The notes: a model not told the origin generated them from the sequence alone. A stretch of DNA of 64,000 nt from Triglochin maritima (GCA_963682175.1 OY821770.1:18382501-18446500); one strand, 5' to 3'; positions 20,945 through 33,075 are shown, counted from the first letter of the stretch. Translations and numbers: made by a program.

Positions 20945-22473
20945 ATTATTGTTGGATCGTGAGGGTCTACAATATTAATCACTTTTATCCCTAATTACCT
21001 ACTTGTTTAACGATCAAAGATATGTAGCGGAATTTAAAACTAAACAAGCAAGTAAGGAATAGAAAATGCAAACCACAAGGAACACGGATTTTTACAGAGG
21101 AACCCTACGTCCTCTCTGGCAAGCTCCGCTCGATACTTCGAGCTCCGCTCGCGTCTTCATTATCCATTCCCCGTTCCGGGCCGGGAGAGAATGCCTTTAC
21201 AAGTCTTCAAGCTCGCGAACAACCCACACCGAGCTTGGCTCCTCCTCTCACAATCCGAGAGGATCACTTCGGGCTCTCACCGAAGTCTATACTCTTTGAC
21301 TTGGGCTTTCACCAAGACCCTTGCTTCTTTTGCACAGAAAATGAGTGGAACAACACTCTCTAAACTTGAGCACACTTCAGTAGGATTGGATTTATGACTA
21401 AAGTGTGGAAGGTTTGAGGCTTGGAGTGTTTGGATCTTCTCTCTAATGTATGAGGCAAATATGTGTGGGAGAGTTGTGTTAAAATGTGTTTTACAACTCT
21501 ATTTATAAGCATTAGAGAGAATATAGTCGTTGGGGTCGATTGAGTATAAGTTGGTGTAAGATACACAAAACAGAAACTCGCAAGACCGAATTCTGGATGA
21601 GTTCGGTTGACCAGATCGGGTTGAACGGTCGACCGTTAGGAAGTTTTGAACTCAGTTCGGTCGACCAGTTAAGGAACGGTCGACGGCCCAACGCTACGAC
21701 TTAGGTACACTTAAGTGATCGGTCAAACACCGAAGAGGGTTCGGTCGACCGATTCACAACAGGCTCGAAGAGGTTGACAAACAAGGTTATATTCGGTCGA
21801 CCGAAACAAGGTACACGGTCGACCGAATTCCAACAGGAAGTTCGGGTTTGTCAAGAGACAGATATTCGGTCGACCGAACAAGGTCCTCGGTCGACCGATA
21901 CAAATGTATTTGGGGTATTTTTGGTTTAATACGAATACGACCGTTGGGTATATACGACAAAACTAACAGTCAGAAAAATGAGTTCACACGATCGACCGAA
22001 AGGGTATACACGGTCAACCGAAACCGGGCAGTAAAACACAAATAGGATAATTGATCATCCGGTCGACCGAACGGTTTGTTTCGTTCGACCGAATGTGGGC
22101 AGACAATTCAGGTTAATTGTTTGGTGTTTTCCGGTCTAAGATTGGGTGATCTATTGAAGTCTAAATTATGTGAATTTTCGTGTGTGACTTCTATAGGGAA
22201 CCTAGTATGTGTTTGAGTAGTTTTTAGTTCAAGTATGCTCAATTACACAAAGTTCCTAAGACTTAAAGAAATACAAAATACATGTCTTCAAATAAGCTTG
22301 ATTACATGTCTTGACTTGATTTCCTTTCTTCCTTGAGTCTTGATCACCTGTAGAGGTTAGCACAAAGCAATATATATGAAATGTAACATGTGTGCTACTA
22401 TACACGATCACAATTAAGATTAGGTTGATTAAATCATCAAAACATAGATTAAGGCTAAAAAAACAACAATTAT
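20945..22473 (-). mobile_element. Solo LTR inserted in the minus-strand copia integrase region
   Basis: The LTR proper is 20950-22468 (1519 bp), flanked by the perfect duplication ATTAT (20945-20949 and 22469-22473). On the minus strand it starts TGTTGTTTTTTTAGCC and ends GACCCTCACGATCCAACA, resembling the solo LTR at 9648-11146. It has seven palindrome pairs, a minus-strand TATA box at about 21500-21507 and the leader hairpins between the TATA box and 21240. Removing it rejoins the copia reading at LYIPDFNTNLLSV and LWHRRMGH, confirming a simple insertion. Confidence 0.92.
21604..22091 (-). promoter_or_regulatory. Paired palindrome cluster of the minus-strand solo LTR
   Basis: Motif starts (plus coordinates) pair as 21604/21626, 21658/21677, 21720/21742, 21794/21816, 21867/21888, 21989/22011 and 22060/22082. 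The distances are 22, 19, 22, 22, 21, 22 and 22 bp. The cluster is ~100 bp upstream, in element orientation, of the TATA box. The order of spacings resembles that of the solo LTR at 9648-11146. Confidence 0.75.
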
Positions 22474-23399
22474 AAGGTGAGAAAATTACATTGCAATTTA
22501 AGTTTTTTTTGAGTCTTGCAACCGATAACAAATTTGTGTTAAAATCAGGAATATATAAAACATCTTGATTGATTTTCTTTAACAAACAAATATGTCCATT
22601 CCTTCTATATTGACATGTTGGCCAATAGCTACAATTATTGATTTGTTTGAGTTTGGTTCGATATTGCTTGTTAGATTTGGATTACTAGTCATGTGATTTG
22701 TGGTACCCGAGTCAATTATCCACACATTAGGATTCGTAGAATTAACAAAAATGAGCTGGAGTTGATACCTGAGGTACTACCTGTGTTCTGATTTTGCAAA
22801 ATGTGATTGAGCTGAGCCAGAATTTGGTTTAATTGAGAGTTGGTCCGGTCTGGAGTGTGTTGGGCTCCAGCAGCATATGGATCGGTTTGGATTCTAAAAG
22901 CTAGGGAGTCGGATGCATTATTTGGACTCTGGGATTGGATTGGGTTGAAAGCTCCATCGGTCACACCTATAAGAGCCTGATTACTCGGGTTGGATCCGTC
23001 TGGCCCCCATTTCTCACCTCCCTCTCCCGATCTAAGGTTTTTTGCTCCACTGAATGGCGGCCGAAGGTGGGGAAACAAGAACCTGCATCGACTCCAGTTG
23101 TGTCCTTGCTTCTTGCAATTGTCGCAAAACTCCTCCTTTCGATTTCCGTATTCTTTCTTTGATGTTTTTTGGTTTGTTCCCCGAGTTGAGGCGAATGCTT
23201 GGCTCTCTTTCTCCGCAGGTTGGTTGTTCATCGTGTTGCGTCTGGTTTCCTCTCGGTGGACCATCGCTACGATGTTGGAGAACGGTGGGAGTTCAGGTGC
23301 CAGAAGGATCTGCGACTTGACCGGCTCGAAGCTTGAGTTGAGTCCGATCAAAAACTGGTACACTCGGTCCTGCTCGATCAAAAATTGGTACAAAAAACT

Positions 23400-23503
23400 G
23401 TTACTTCTTTGTAAAAAAAAACAAATACTCAAAATTATGGGATTTTCTCCCCAAATTTCAGTGGGGGCCATGGCCCCCACAACCATGTACGTGGCTCCGC
23501 TAC
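23400..23503. mobile_element. Possible remnant of a hAT-type element
   Basis: The minus strand reads CAGTAGCGGAGCCACGTAC then GGGGGCCATGGCCCCCAC, which resembles the CAGNGGCGGAGCCA termini of many plant hAT elements. The plus-strand end would be 23503. No second terminus or 8-bp duplication was identified, so this is tentative. It marks the point where the recognisable copia gag stops. Confidence 0.25.
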
Positions 23504-25135
23504 TGTATGTCGATCTGTATTACTGCTGGTAATCGCTGAAATGTGTTAAAATAACAAATAATCATTCTATCAACTAAGGGGAAAATAAATGTGCAATGCT
23601 GACTTAAGTACTTCAATTATTTATTGGTTAACGGGTGAATCAAATAATCATTGAAAGAGTCGCGAAATGAGAATCCACGTAAATTTAATAATTTGAGTTG
23701 TGTAATATGTATGCTCTGCCCAATTCAACCAAAACGAGTTGAAGTAGGCCTTGTTGACTATTAATTTGTGATTGCAATATCCCAACCACCATCCATGAAT
23801 TATTTCACCACTTATATGCCAGCTACTACTCCGAAAACAAATTTGGACTGCCCGAAGCAAGTAAACTAGATTACGTGCTACGCTCGTATTAATTAGTGCA
23901 TGGGTGAAAATATAGGATAATTAGTTTGTGTTTCTATATTACTAAGTCTGTTAAATATTTTTAAAAGATGACAGAAATGTGTGCGGTGTATGACTGTATG
24001 TCAACCTTCCTTTTGTATTTCACATTAAATTTCTATGCGCTTAGCCGCTGGCGCTTAATGACTAAGTAACATATCTTTAATTTTTTCCCCAGCTAAACGA
24101 AAACCATCCTAGCTACATATGTCATATATTTATACCTAAAGTTTTTAAGAATGTTTGGCACATTCTACCGTGGAAAATTCATTAGGATATAATATTATGT
24201 TAAACGAATTTGTTTGTGTATATTAAAAACATAGAAAGAAAAATTACTTGCATCTAAACACAAATGCAAACGAATTTATTGAAGCGGGAGAGGATTCATC
24301 GAAGTAAAGAAATATTACAAAGAGTAATGAACTTTCCAAGAAAAGTGTTGCATTTAAGATATGTAATATGTAATGATAATTTAGTGTGAATTGAATCAAA
24401 CTACTAAAATAACAATTGAAAAAAAATATAAGTAATAGAGATAGAAAAAGAATTTAAAACAAACTCTGGGCTTAATTTTTCAAAGTTAAACCGCTTGTAC
24501 AAGATATCAGAAAAGTATTATTGATTATGGAAAAATAATACGAATCTTTAGTGAGTATAATATTGTTATTGTAATATGATATCTTGTGTTCGAATGAACG
24601 CAAAAATGTGAATTCATCCAACGTTTGTCTAGCACGTATTGATATCACGTATCGGAATGAACATGAATATGATATATATATATATTATTATTTTTGGGGG
24701 GGTGAAATGCACATCTCTCTTCACGCGAATATTAAATCTTTTGATCTTCAGTATGCACATGTAACTCACATGGTAGATTAAATCTAACGATCAATTCTTT
24801 TTGTTTAGTGGTCAGATTTAAGAAACTCGAGGGGGCTAAATTTGCAATTTTAAGCCTTGGGCCTTTTTTATTCTTATATTTAAAATTATTCATTTTCCAT
24901 AGTGGATATCTGGTGAATATTCTTTTTGGGAATTTACGGATGTTCAAACTAAAATGAGTAATATATTTTTTGCAGGATAAAAATCTAAATTTCAAAAATG
25001 ACCACGGTTGAGATGTAGAATGCAAAATCTTCCACTGGTCACAAGACAATAATAAAGATGTCCCCAAGTGACCAATTGTCCCTACCATCCCAACTAGTAT
25101 AACTCACTCTAAAAGTGATATACCATGTTGTCCAC
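23504..25135. other. AT-rich intergenic DNA
   Basis: No gene, RNA gene or clear repeat seen. The ORFs at 23648-23860 and 24732-25088 lack recognisable motifs. There is a short AT microsatellite at about 24670-24690. Confidence 0.4.
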
Positions 25136-25320
25136 AGGGGGTCGCGGAGTTGGTTGAGAGAAGTGGAACTTTCGAAGTTCGACCTCCAGTGACATAAATA
25201 AGTGACATAAATAATTACGTCTCGGTGAAAATAGTGTTAGGATCGATCACATCCAGTTTGGAATTGCAGTCCACTTGTTCCACGTAGGGATTATATGCTT
25301 GGGAATTCTGGGTCATTACA
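25136..25320 (+). mobile_element. Possible tRNA-derived SINE
   Basis: GCGGAGTTGGTTGAGAG at about 25144-25160 resembles a pol III A box and AAGTTCGACCTCC at about 25178-25190 a B box. They are ~35 bp apart, as in tRNA-derived SINEs. AGTGACATAAATA follows in two tandem copies. I could not define the 3' end or a target duplication. Confidence 0.3.
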
Positions 25321-26113
25321 AAAAAGTGATGTACCATGCAAATTTACCGAAAGGGAAAGCAAGGGGGGCGCTACGAAGATCAAAACGAAGGGCCAGTTAA
25401 AGGTTTGATGCGCTAATTTTGCGTAAGCTAAGATTACATTGATTCCATTAAAATAATAATTGTGTAACTAAGCAGATATTATCTAAAATTGCTTTTGGAT
25501 CCGTTATGGATATAGATATAGCTGTCAAAATCTGTGATATCAACCACTTAAAATTTTAAGATGCAAATACATACATGCTCAGTATTTGCTTCGAGTTTTT
25601 CTTGTTGTAATTCTTTCCTTTTTAACGTATACAAGAAGACTAATTTGTTATGATAAATTTACCGTTCCCAAAAAATGAACCAGAGCTCCAATGTACCATG
25701 TGGTCGGACATCTTTATATAAAAACAGAACCTCCGGGACATTGCAAGTGCTGAAAAACGACTGTGATCAAAATTTGACCGAAGCAACAGGCAGTAATTTG
25801 GAAAAGACTATGCAAATTATGAAAAACACAGAGACCTCAATGTTACATTTTGGTATGTAATTTCCTTCATACCATAATGATTTACTATGGCTTACACTGA
25901 ACAATTAATCTGTACGACCTTCCCTTAGTTCCCTATCTTTTCAGTCAGACTTTACAGTAAATGCTGCAGAAATGCAAGACTGAAGTAAAATCTCAGCAAT
26001 TCAATCGACATTGAGCTAATCACCAGGACTCAGTTACATTGCATGAGCATCTGGTCCCTCTTCCATGAATCAAATGGAGAAAAAAATTATGGAAAAAATT
26101 ATGTCAATGTGGT
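25321..26113. other. Downstream flank and 3' UTR of the bromodomain gene
   Basis: AT-rich sequence; the part nearest 26113 should contain the 3' UTR of the minus-strand gene. No coding motif is seen. The ORF at 25675-25860 has no recognisable family. Confidence 0.4.
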
Positions 26114-29100
26114 CTACAGCTGTAGAGCTAAATCAGGTGGATGCAAGTCGATCAACACAACAGAAGCAGGAGATTCTGGTGCGTGAAATCTAACATTCAA
26201 GTCTGGTGGAGTTGGCTCTGATTTTGAACCCAATGGCCACCCTTGCCAGAATCGCTCACCATTCTGTACAAGTCTAGGGAACGGAGCACGTGAATTAGAT
26301 GTCATGGGACTTCCCAACTTCAGTATCTCTGTCTCTGTTTGACAAGAACATTTTTGCTGGTTTGAGATGTTTCCACTGTCAAACACACTCGAAGTACATG
26401 ATGCTTCCGTTTGTGCATTAGCATGGCAAGTGGCTTCTTCTTGAGTACAGCCATAAACGGTATCTTCTGTGCTCGGATTAATCAAGTTTGATTTCTCTGC
26501 ACCTATGTCGTTTGTCGTCGCCATATGACTTCTGTTGCCTAACATCACAGTATTGCTCAACATTGTTCTTTCAGCTTCAAGGTGATTTGTTGCTTTGGAA
26601 CTGGTGACGTTATCGACGAAGTTAACTGTACTTGCACTGCCAAATTTTGTCCTCTCTCGGTCCAAATGATTTGATGCTGTTGCCTCGAAGAAGTCATTCT
26701 TTACAACAGTTACAGTACTCAAGTTATCCATCCTTGCTCCCACAGCATGGCTAGATATGGGCAGACGAATGTTGTAATTGCCTGTGGAGACCATGTCAAG
26801 GGACTGCGGGCGAGACACCTGCATCCCTGGTACGACACTCCCTATAGGTGGTCTAGCCATGTGACTGGGAGCAGAAACATTATTTGGTAATCCAGCATTG
26901 GAACAATTAATACCAACTTGCGCTGGTGATATCTGATGAAGCTGAAAGGGAGTTCTCAGGGGCACACTGCCACCACAAATTATGTTGAAGGTATTTTGAC
27001 TGCTAGAACCTCCCAAGGATTCAGCAACTTCTGCAGGATCAGAAATTTGATTTGAGGTCGAAGGTGAAGATTGAGAAAATGGCTTGCTAGCTGGCTTTTC
27101 ACCAACAGCTAAACTGGTAGAGGTTTCCAACCTTACTGGAATTTTATCAGCCGCTGGTTCTGGAGTAGCCGGAGAGATAGTATGTTGTGGAGGGACCATA
27201 GACGACGAGGATGCAAGAGAAGACTGGTTATGCTGTGATGCATCTTCTTCACCAATCCATCCACGCCCAAATTTTGTCCCAGGTGGTAACACTCTACGTA
27301 TCTGCCTTGCAGCAATTTCCCAACCAATGGGGCCAAGGTTAGCAGCAAATCTAGCAAGGCTTCTAGCATAGACGTGCTCCACAAAAAGTCCAACCTAGTT
27401 TTTAAGAGTATAAGTTAGGATTGAACCCACATCAGTAGCAAATATATTTCATCCCATTTCGAAGGATAGGATAAAAGAATGACCACAATGGGTTTTATGG
27501 GGGGGGGGACACAAATAAATTGTGAATAAAAACTGAATCTTGAAGCGGTAAGTGAAAAGAAGTAAGATGATTAAAGAATAATAAGGGGTTTGCGAACTGT
27601 CAGCAAAACATAAAACCGAGTGGTCAACCAGAAGGGCTAAGTTTATCCAAATTTGCTATCCACAAATGTAATCAACATTGATCCTTCAAGAAAATAAGTA
27701 TGGGAAACAAACACAGGTTCAGGCACAAGCTTAGCATGTCTTTAGCACATCAGAAAATAATGGGATGGCTCTCTTTCTAGTGTAACTTGTCTTAAATATG
27801 TACCGTTAGATCTACACCTTAACTCCACGAATTTGAAGCATATGATCATTGTATATTGTAATAACAATGAGAGCTGTAATGACACAACTAACTCGAATTA
27901 TTTAGTCTACACCATATGAAAATTGAAAACACACATGAAGACACATTGGCAGTGCCCTGGACTTGGAAACAATATGCATGAACATTCAAAAGAAGATCAA
28001 TGTGCGTTGCACAAAACAATCATAATTCTCAATAAAAAACAACCAAGAACAAACATGATAAAATCAGAAGGGCAAGGAATTTGAAGGTGGAATGAGTCAA
28101 AGAAAGAAAAACAAAAATTCTTCTAAAAAAAGGTATTTGATACTCACTGGAACCAACTTCTCCCCATCCAAGGTCGCTGAGCTTAAAACTGATGGTTTCT
28201 GCCGCCTAGAAGTGTACAGAGGTTGTCGTGAATTTTCTTCTAAAATGAGGATCTTCTTGCCATATTTTGTAGACAATCCATTTAACATTGCACCTACAGA
28301 AAGGGATAGTGAAATGAGTAGATGGTCGCCAGGGAGTAGTGATGGTCATCATATTCTCAGTGACAGGAGTCAGTAACAACAGACCTGAAGATGCATCATC
28401 TCTAAATGTTCTCTTCTCATTTAGCGCACCACAATTTTCTTTATTACGAGCTGCTTGATAGACTCCAGCTGACGAATCAAGGATACCAACCTTATCTGAT
28501 GTTGAGCCTTTCCTTAAATTATAATTTGATGACTTCGACAAGTGTGCCTTATCATCCATAATAGGAAGAGTTTGATCGGCTAAAGGAATAGAACTGGCCT
28601 GCTCAGCTGCTGGCTTGCCAACTATCTTCTGTGTGATATTATTGCTAGGTGGCCTACCCCTCCGGACAACTTTTGGCTCTGGTTTATCGTAGTCGTCGTC
28701 GTTGTCATCACTGTCTTGTCTTAAATTTGCGAAATCCTTTTTCGTGAGTTCGTGAATGGTTCTTGCCTAAAAAGGTGAAAAGTAATGCTGAATTTTTTTC
28801 AATAGATCATTGCAATTACGGTGTTAATATGAAAAGGTAGAGTATATATACCTGCCGAAAGTAAATGGTGTCTGGTGCATTATAGCGCATCGCGTTTGAA
28901 GAGATCAAAAAAACATCCTCCTGACAGTTAAAAAATCCCCCACATTATTAAGGTAATGACCAAACCAAAAAGGTACAATTAGAAATTAGGAAAAAGGAAA
29001 CGATCTTAGAATGGTATTATTTATTGTAAAAAGGAAGAAATTAATATAATATGAAACCTCATCACACATGCTCATATATTAATGTAAAGCACTCTGAATA

Positions 29101-31262
29101 GGAATAAGACTTAACTGTTCAGGTCGTGTAGTTCCTAATGATAACGGATAACCTTGTTTTATTATTCTCTTATGGAAAAGGTTAAAAGAGTTTACTTATG
29201 AAAAGTTGTTCAAGTTTTTCATCAGTCAGATAAGAAAAAGAGAGGTAACCTTACCAAATTACAAGAGGTTTATAACTACTACTAAGTGCTAACTGTCAGT
29301 ACTTGTGACTAGTAGTAGATATGAGACATCACATTCTTTCAAGTATCTAAGTGACTACTTCTCAAGGGTCCAATGAAGATTTTAAAAAATGAATGAATTT
29401 TCTAACAAGAGAACATCCTCTCTGAGAAGTATTATATCCTTGAAAAAAAATTCAGAGGCTCCGCAAAACTGCCCAAACAACTACTTTTAGATAAAGTCAA
29501 TTCATATCATATTTTAAGCTATGTAAAAATAATTACCATGTTTAGTACAGTGGTAAATACAAAATATTGATGAACAAATTATATGGTTGACCTGTTTTGC
29601 GTCTGATGCTAATGATTATCATCCTTTTGCTTACAGTTTTGATGATTTTTTACTTTATGAAAGGATAATTAATTGTCTAACTGAATTAACCCCTTACGAC
29701 AATGCAACATAAATGCAGAACATGTATATAAAACCTTAAAGTTAAAGAGGCAGCGAAATTCATAGGAGCTGAAATTACTACTCATGTGTGTCTGTAACTT
29801 CAGAGATAAGTCATGTTTTATGTCGATCAAAGAAATTCTGCTTAAAAGAAGATAAAAATGGTATTTTATGGTTTTTTCAAATTTTGAGGAACTTTGCAAG
29901 AAGAATATCGTCAAACTTTTTATTTTTCGATAAGTGCAGAATATGGTCAGGTGAATTTACGAGAAGGAATGAGAACATAGTTCTTAATAGCTCTTCGAAA
30001 CAAAACTTTTCACTCTTAAATTTGTCAAACCAGAAGCAGAAAAGGGTTTTTCATATTTATATTATACATAATCAACTTCTGACGAAATTGATCCAGCAGC
30101 AGAAGAAACATCAGAAAATGAAAGACAGAAACAGGGAGACGGAAAAGAAACGATGCACATTTAAGCATCCACAGCAACAGAGCAAGTTGACTGTTTATTT
30201 ATTCCTGATATCCCAGTTAAGAATAGTAACAGAAGAAAGCACATACACAAGCAATAAAATATGCCTTCTTTTATACTTCATGTCTCAATCCATGAAAAGT
30301 TACTAGAAATAGCAAACTCAAACCTCAAATTGTTCCAAGTTTGCATAGTCACCACTTGCAAGTTTCTTCCTGACCGTGCTGAAATCCATTGGATGCTTTA
30401 TAACATCGTGATAGTCGGGCAACTAAAACAAGCAAACAAACAAACAAAACTTCAAAATCCCACTTTGAACGAATTAAATCACGACCCACCAAACCAAAAA
30501 ACAAACAACTGTTCTCCTTCTCGATTATACCTCTTCAGGATCAACAGGCTCCGAAAAGACCCCATGAGTGTCTTTCCTGAATATCCAAAAAAAAGAAAAA
30601 AGACCATGCAAGCATGAGAAAAAGAAAAGCAACAAAGTCCACAGTTGAATATTCCATTACATAAAGATAAGAAACAAACTTTTGGAGTCTATCGAGGATG
30701 AACTCCAACAACTTTTTGTCAGGCAAAGGTGTGACATCTCCCGAACCAACAACCAATCCTAAACAAAAAAAGAAAAGAAACACAAAGCCCACATCACCAA
30801 AGTCTCAAACATTTTTATAAAAAAAACAAAAAGAGACCATGAGAGAACAACACCACCACCACACCTCCTCCCGTTGCTTTCGTGGACGAGCCCTCGTGTC
30901 CCTCGACCTGCGAAAACTCCCAATCATTAATTCCAACTTAATTCCCTTTTTTTATCCGAAAAAGGACAAAAAAAGAAAATCGACCTCGAAAACAATGATA
31001 AAAAACCGCAATTATTGGGGGTCAAAACCATGGACCCCAGTCGGAGCAAGAAAACAAGCACAGATCTCGCGGAAAAAGGTCCCACCTTTGGGATCCCATC
31101 CTCGAGGTCGGAGACGAGCTTGAGGCGCTTGGCGTTGGAAGAGGGGTTAGGGTTCCGGCGGGTGGAGGGGCGGGAAGGGGAATTAGGGTTAGTGTTTTGA
31201 AGGCGGAGAGTGCGCTTCTGGATGTCGAGAAGAGAGGGCCGACCTTTCCTCTTCTTTCCCAT
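26114..31262 (-). CDS. Bromodomain protein, BRD1/BRD2/BRD13-like SWI/SNF-associated subunit
   Basis: Nine exons on the minus strand: 31262-31086, 30907-30865, 30758-30680, 30576-30531, 30422-30324, 28920-28852, 28766-28385, 28293-28148 and 27394-26114. All junctions are GT-AG and the phases join into 773 residues plus stop. It starts [20 protein letters not shown], the N-terminus typical of this plant family. The bromodomain spans about residues 84-187 ([16 protein letters not shown], then [20 protein letters not shown] and [10 protein letters not shown]). N162 is the conserved acetyl-lysine-binding asparagine. A basic AT-hook-like KVVRRGRPP follows. A second conserved block, [20 protein letters not shown] to [11 protein letters not shown], begins exon 9. 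The end is PPDLALQL, an LxLxL (EAR-like) tail. Arabidopsis relatives are nuclear subunits of SWI/SNF chromatin remodelling complexes; assignment here is by remembered similarity. The gene looks intact. The largest intron (1403 bp) is between exons 5 and 6. Confidence 0.93.
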
Positions 31263-31720
31263 TCTTTTCCGGTTTCCGGTTTCCGGTTCCGGTTCCGGTT
31301 CCGGTCCTCTCTCTCCCTCGGCTTTGCTGCTTCGTGTTTTCTCTCTCTAAACTGGTGTCGGAGTTTGCGCTTTGGTCCCTCTAGATTCTGGGATTCGTGT
31401 TCTCATCCCTGGGTGCGTAGAAGTCACCCACTCACACGTGCGTGTTGCGTGTTTCCCGTTCAATGGAATGCGAAGAAACTTCCATAGGTTGGGCATATAG
31501 AAATCTTTTAACTTTTGAGCGAAATCTGACAAAAGGAAAGAGAATTTATAGATCAACTTTATCGTCTCCATTCCGTAGGGACTGCGAGATCAACCCAAGG
31601 GTGCCTATGACATCCACGGTTGCGAACCAACAATGTACCTTGCTTCATAAGTAGAATACAACATATGCATTTTATTATTGCCTGATAGTAAGTTTAGAAG
31701 TTTCAAATGTATACCAACTC
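31263..31720 (-). promoter_or_regulatory. 5' UTR/promoter region of the bromodomain gene
   Basis: Upstream of the start codon, the complement of 31267-31310 is a run of CCGGAA-type hexamers (TTCCGG repeated on the plus strand), next to CT-rich sequence (31309-31350), common in plant 5' UTRs. No clear TATA box on the minus strand. The MITE at 31724 lies ~460 bp upstream of the ATG and so sits in the promoter. Confidence 0.5.
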
Positions 31721-32277
31721 TTAGGCCATCCCTTAACGCACAAAAAACACGGTCGTGATGAGGTCGGTCATCTTCGACCGAATTTTTTTTTTTGTTAACG
31801 CTGAAAAACAGCGGTTGAAGATGCCTGGGTCATCGACCTGGGCGTTTCAACGCCCGGGTCGACGACCCGGTTGTCTAGGTTAGCCAACCCAGACGCGCCA
31901 CGTGGCGCGTCCGGGTTGAATTTTATTTTTATTTTTTTTTTTTGTTTTGATTTTTGTTTTGATTTTTTTTAATTTTTTTGTTTGAGTTTTTTTATAAATT
32001 TTTTTTTTGAAAATTCGTTTTATAATTGTTTTGATTTTTTAGAAATTTTTTAAATTTTTTTAAAATTTTAACCAAGATGGACCCCGAAATGATGTGGAGG
32101 AGAGATGTTGGTTGTTGTGGGTTGTGTTGGGTTGTGGTTAAGAGATGAATAGTGTAGGAAAGAGAAGAAGGTGGGTTGAGGAAAGAGAAAGCTGATGTGG
32201 AAGAGTGAGAAAGCTGATTTTGAAGAGAGAGAGAGCTGATGACCGGGTCGTCCAGGTCATGGTTAGTGATGGCCTTA
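31721..32277. mobile_element. PIF/Harbinger-type MITE with TTA target duplication
   Basis: Element 31724-32274 (551 bp) is flanked by TTA on both sides (31721-31723 and 32275-32277). The ends match as an inverted repeat with small differences: GGCCATCCCTTAAC on the left, and on the right the complement of GGTTAGTGATGGCC. A 3-bp TTA duplication and a short inverted repeat fit PIF/Harbinger. It contains an imperfect 20-bp-arm hairpin at about 31827-31868 and a perfect 18-bp palindrome at 31893-31910, followed by a T-rich half. There is no coding capacity. Confidence 0.75.
31827..31910. repeat. Hairpin and G-box palindrome inside the MITE
   Basis: The arms around GGGTCATCGACCTGGGCGTT and AACGCCCGGGTCGACGACCC pair over 20 bp with two mismatches, both explained by C-to-T changes at CpG. 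Nearby, ACGCGCCACGTGGCGCGT (31893-31910) is a perfect 18-bp palindrome centred on the G-box core CACGTG, a bZIP/bHLH target. Confidence 0.7.
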
Positions 32278-33075
32278 GGGTGTTTGTGCACAAGAAGCAA
32301 ATGAAAAGTGAATTCTAGAAGTCAAATGGAAAATAATGCAAAATGGAATCCAACGGAATTAAAATTTTGTTTGACTAAATATGTTATTTGTGCTTGTACT
32401 TGGAATCTGATGGAATTCAAATTACATTGTTTGCGCATGTTAGCTAAGTTTATGGGCAAGTATGTACCTTAGAGGGATGAGACCGTCCCGCGACAACTTT
32501 TTCGGCAACTCTGACCACCTCCCTTCCACCCACATCTGACGACCCATTTTCCACCTCCAGCGACAACTTTTCCGGACACCTCCAGCGATGTCTTTTCCTG
32601 CCACCTTCGGCGACCTGTTTTCCGGCAACACCCTCTTCGACCACCTCCCCTCCGCCCTTCGGCGACCCCTTTTCTGACCAAATCCGGCGACATCCCCTCC
32701 GACAACCCATTTTCCTGCCACTTCCGGTTACCCCTCCAGTGTTTGTGCACAAAAAGCAAGTGGTTGGAGGGGGTGTCGTCGGAGGGGCCCAGAAAAGGGG
32801 TCGCAGAGGTGACCAAAGGGGAGGTTGTCGGAAGTGGTCGGAGAGGGTGACGGGCGTTGTTGGAGAAGTGAAAATGAACTAGAGTTTCAAGATTGAGATT
32901 TTCACTCACTTTCTCGAAGGGGTGATAAGAAAATTGAGAGGTAAAAATCTTTTATACTTGGGAATCTAAGGAAAAATATTTTCTTTTCTTTTGCATGAGA
33001 CAAACATTAGGAAAAACGAGAGTCAAAGGGAATTGCTTTATTTTCCTTTGAAATCCTGATGCACAAACACTCCCC
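32278..33075. mobile_element. MITE-like element with GTGTTTGTGCA ends and an internal minisatellite-like part
   Basis: GTGTTTGTGCA starts at 32280 and its complement TGCACAAACAC ends at 33070, giving short terminal inverted repeats. A further copy of GTGTTTGTGCACAA occurs internally at about 32741 beside AAAGCAAGTGG, matching AGAAGCAAATG at the left end, so the element may be nested or partly duplicated. Between them (about 32470-32740) a degenerate ~22-26-bp unit (CGGCGACNNNTTTTC) is repeated about ten times. ORFs on the minus strand here are readings of that repeat. No target duplication was established. Confidence 0.5.

Larger units (their letters stand above)
18091..23486 (-). pseudogene. 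Ty1/copia gag-pol polyprotein on the minus strand, split by a solo LTR
   Basis: Read from right to left. Gag lies at 23486-22716, with LIGLNSSFEPVKSQIL and an intact zinc knuckle CDNCKKQGHNWSRC. Protease-end/integrase-start lies near 22585-22490 (LYIPDFNTNLLSVARL). After the solo LTR (20950-22468) come integrase (20944-20270: LWHRRMGHPSN, FISFIDDFSRTTWLYLL, NGVSERKNRHLLNVTRSLL), an integrase tail and a nearly intact reverse transcriptase in one 581-codon frame (20258-18513), and RNase H (18513-18091: KVVARSSAEAEYRAM, HIEIDCHFIFEKL, DIFTKPL). The RT keeps KLHKTIYGLKQSPRAWY and LVYVDDIIITGN, so the YVDD active site is present. Frameshifts near 18513, 20260, 20680 and 20770, plus the LTR insertion, inactivate it. 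It is better preserved than the copia remnant to its left. Confidence 0.92.

Noticed and set aside
22990..23532. 180-codon plus-strand ORF opposite copia gag
   Set aside because: Antisense shadow of the gag reading frame, which carries the zinc knuckle on the minus strand.
30541..30792. Minus-strand ORF beginning [13 protein letters not shown] with a signal-peptide-like start
   Set aside because: The hydrophobic start is translated intron with its polypyrimidine tract. The exon part begins after the AG at 30759-30760 and belongs to the bromodomain protein.
32440..32909. Three overlapping glycine/arginine-rich minus-strand ORFs
   Set aside because: They are all readings of a degenerate ~22-26-bp GC-rich repeat within a MITE-like element. 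The different frames give similar low-complexity peptides.
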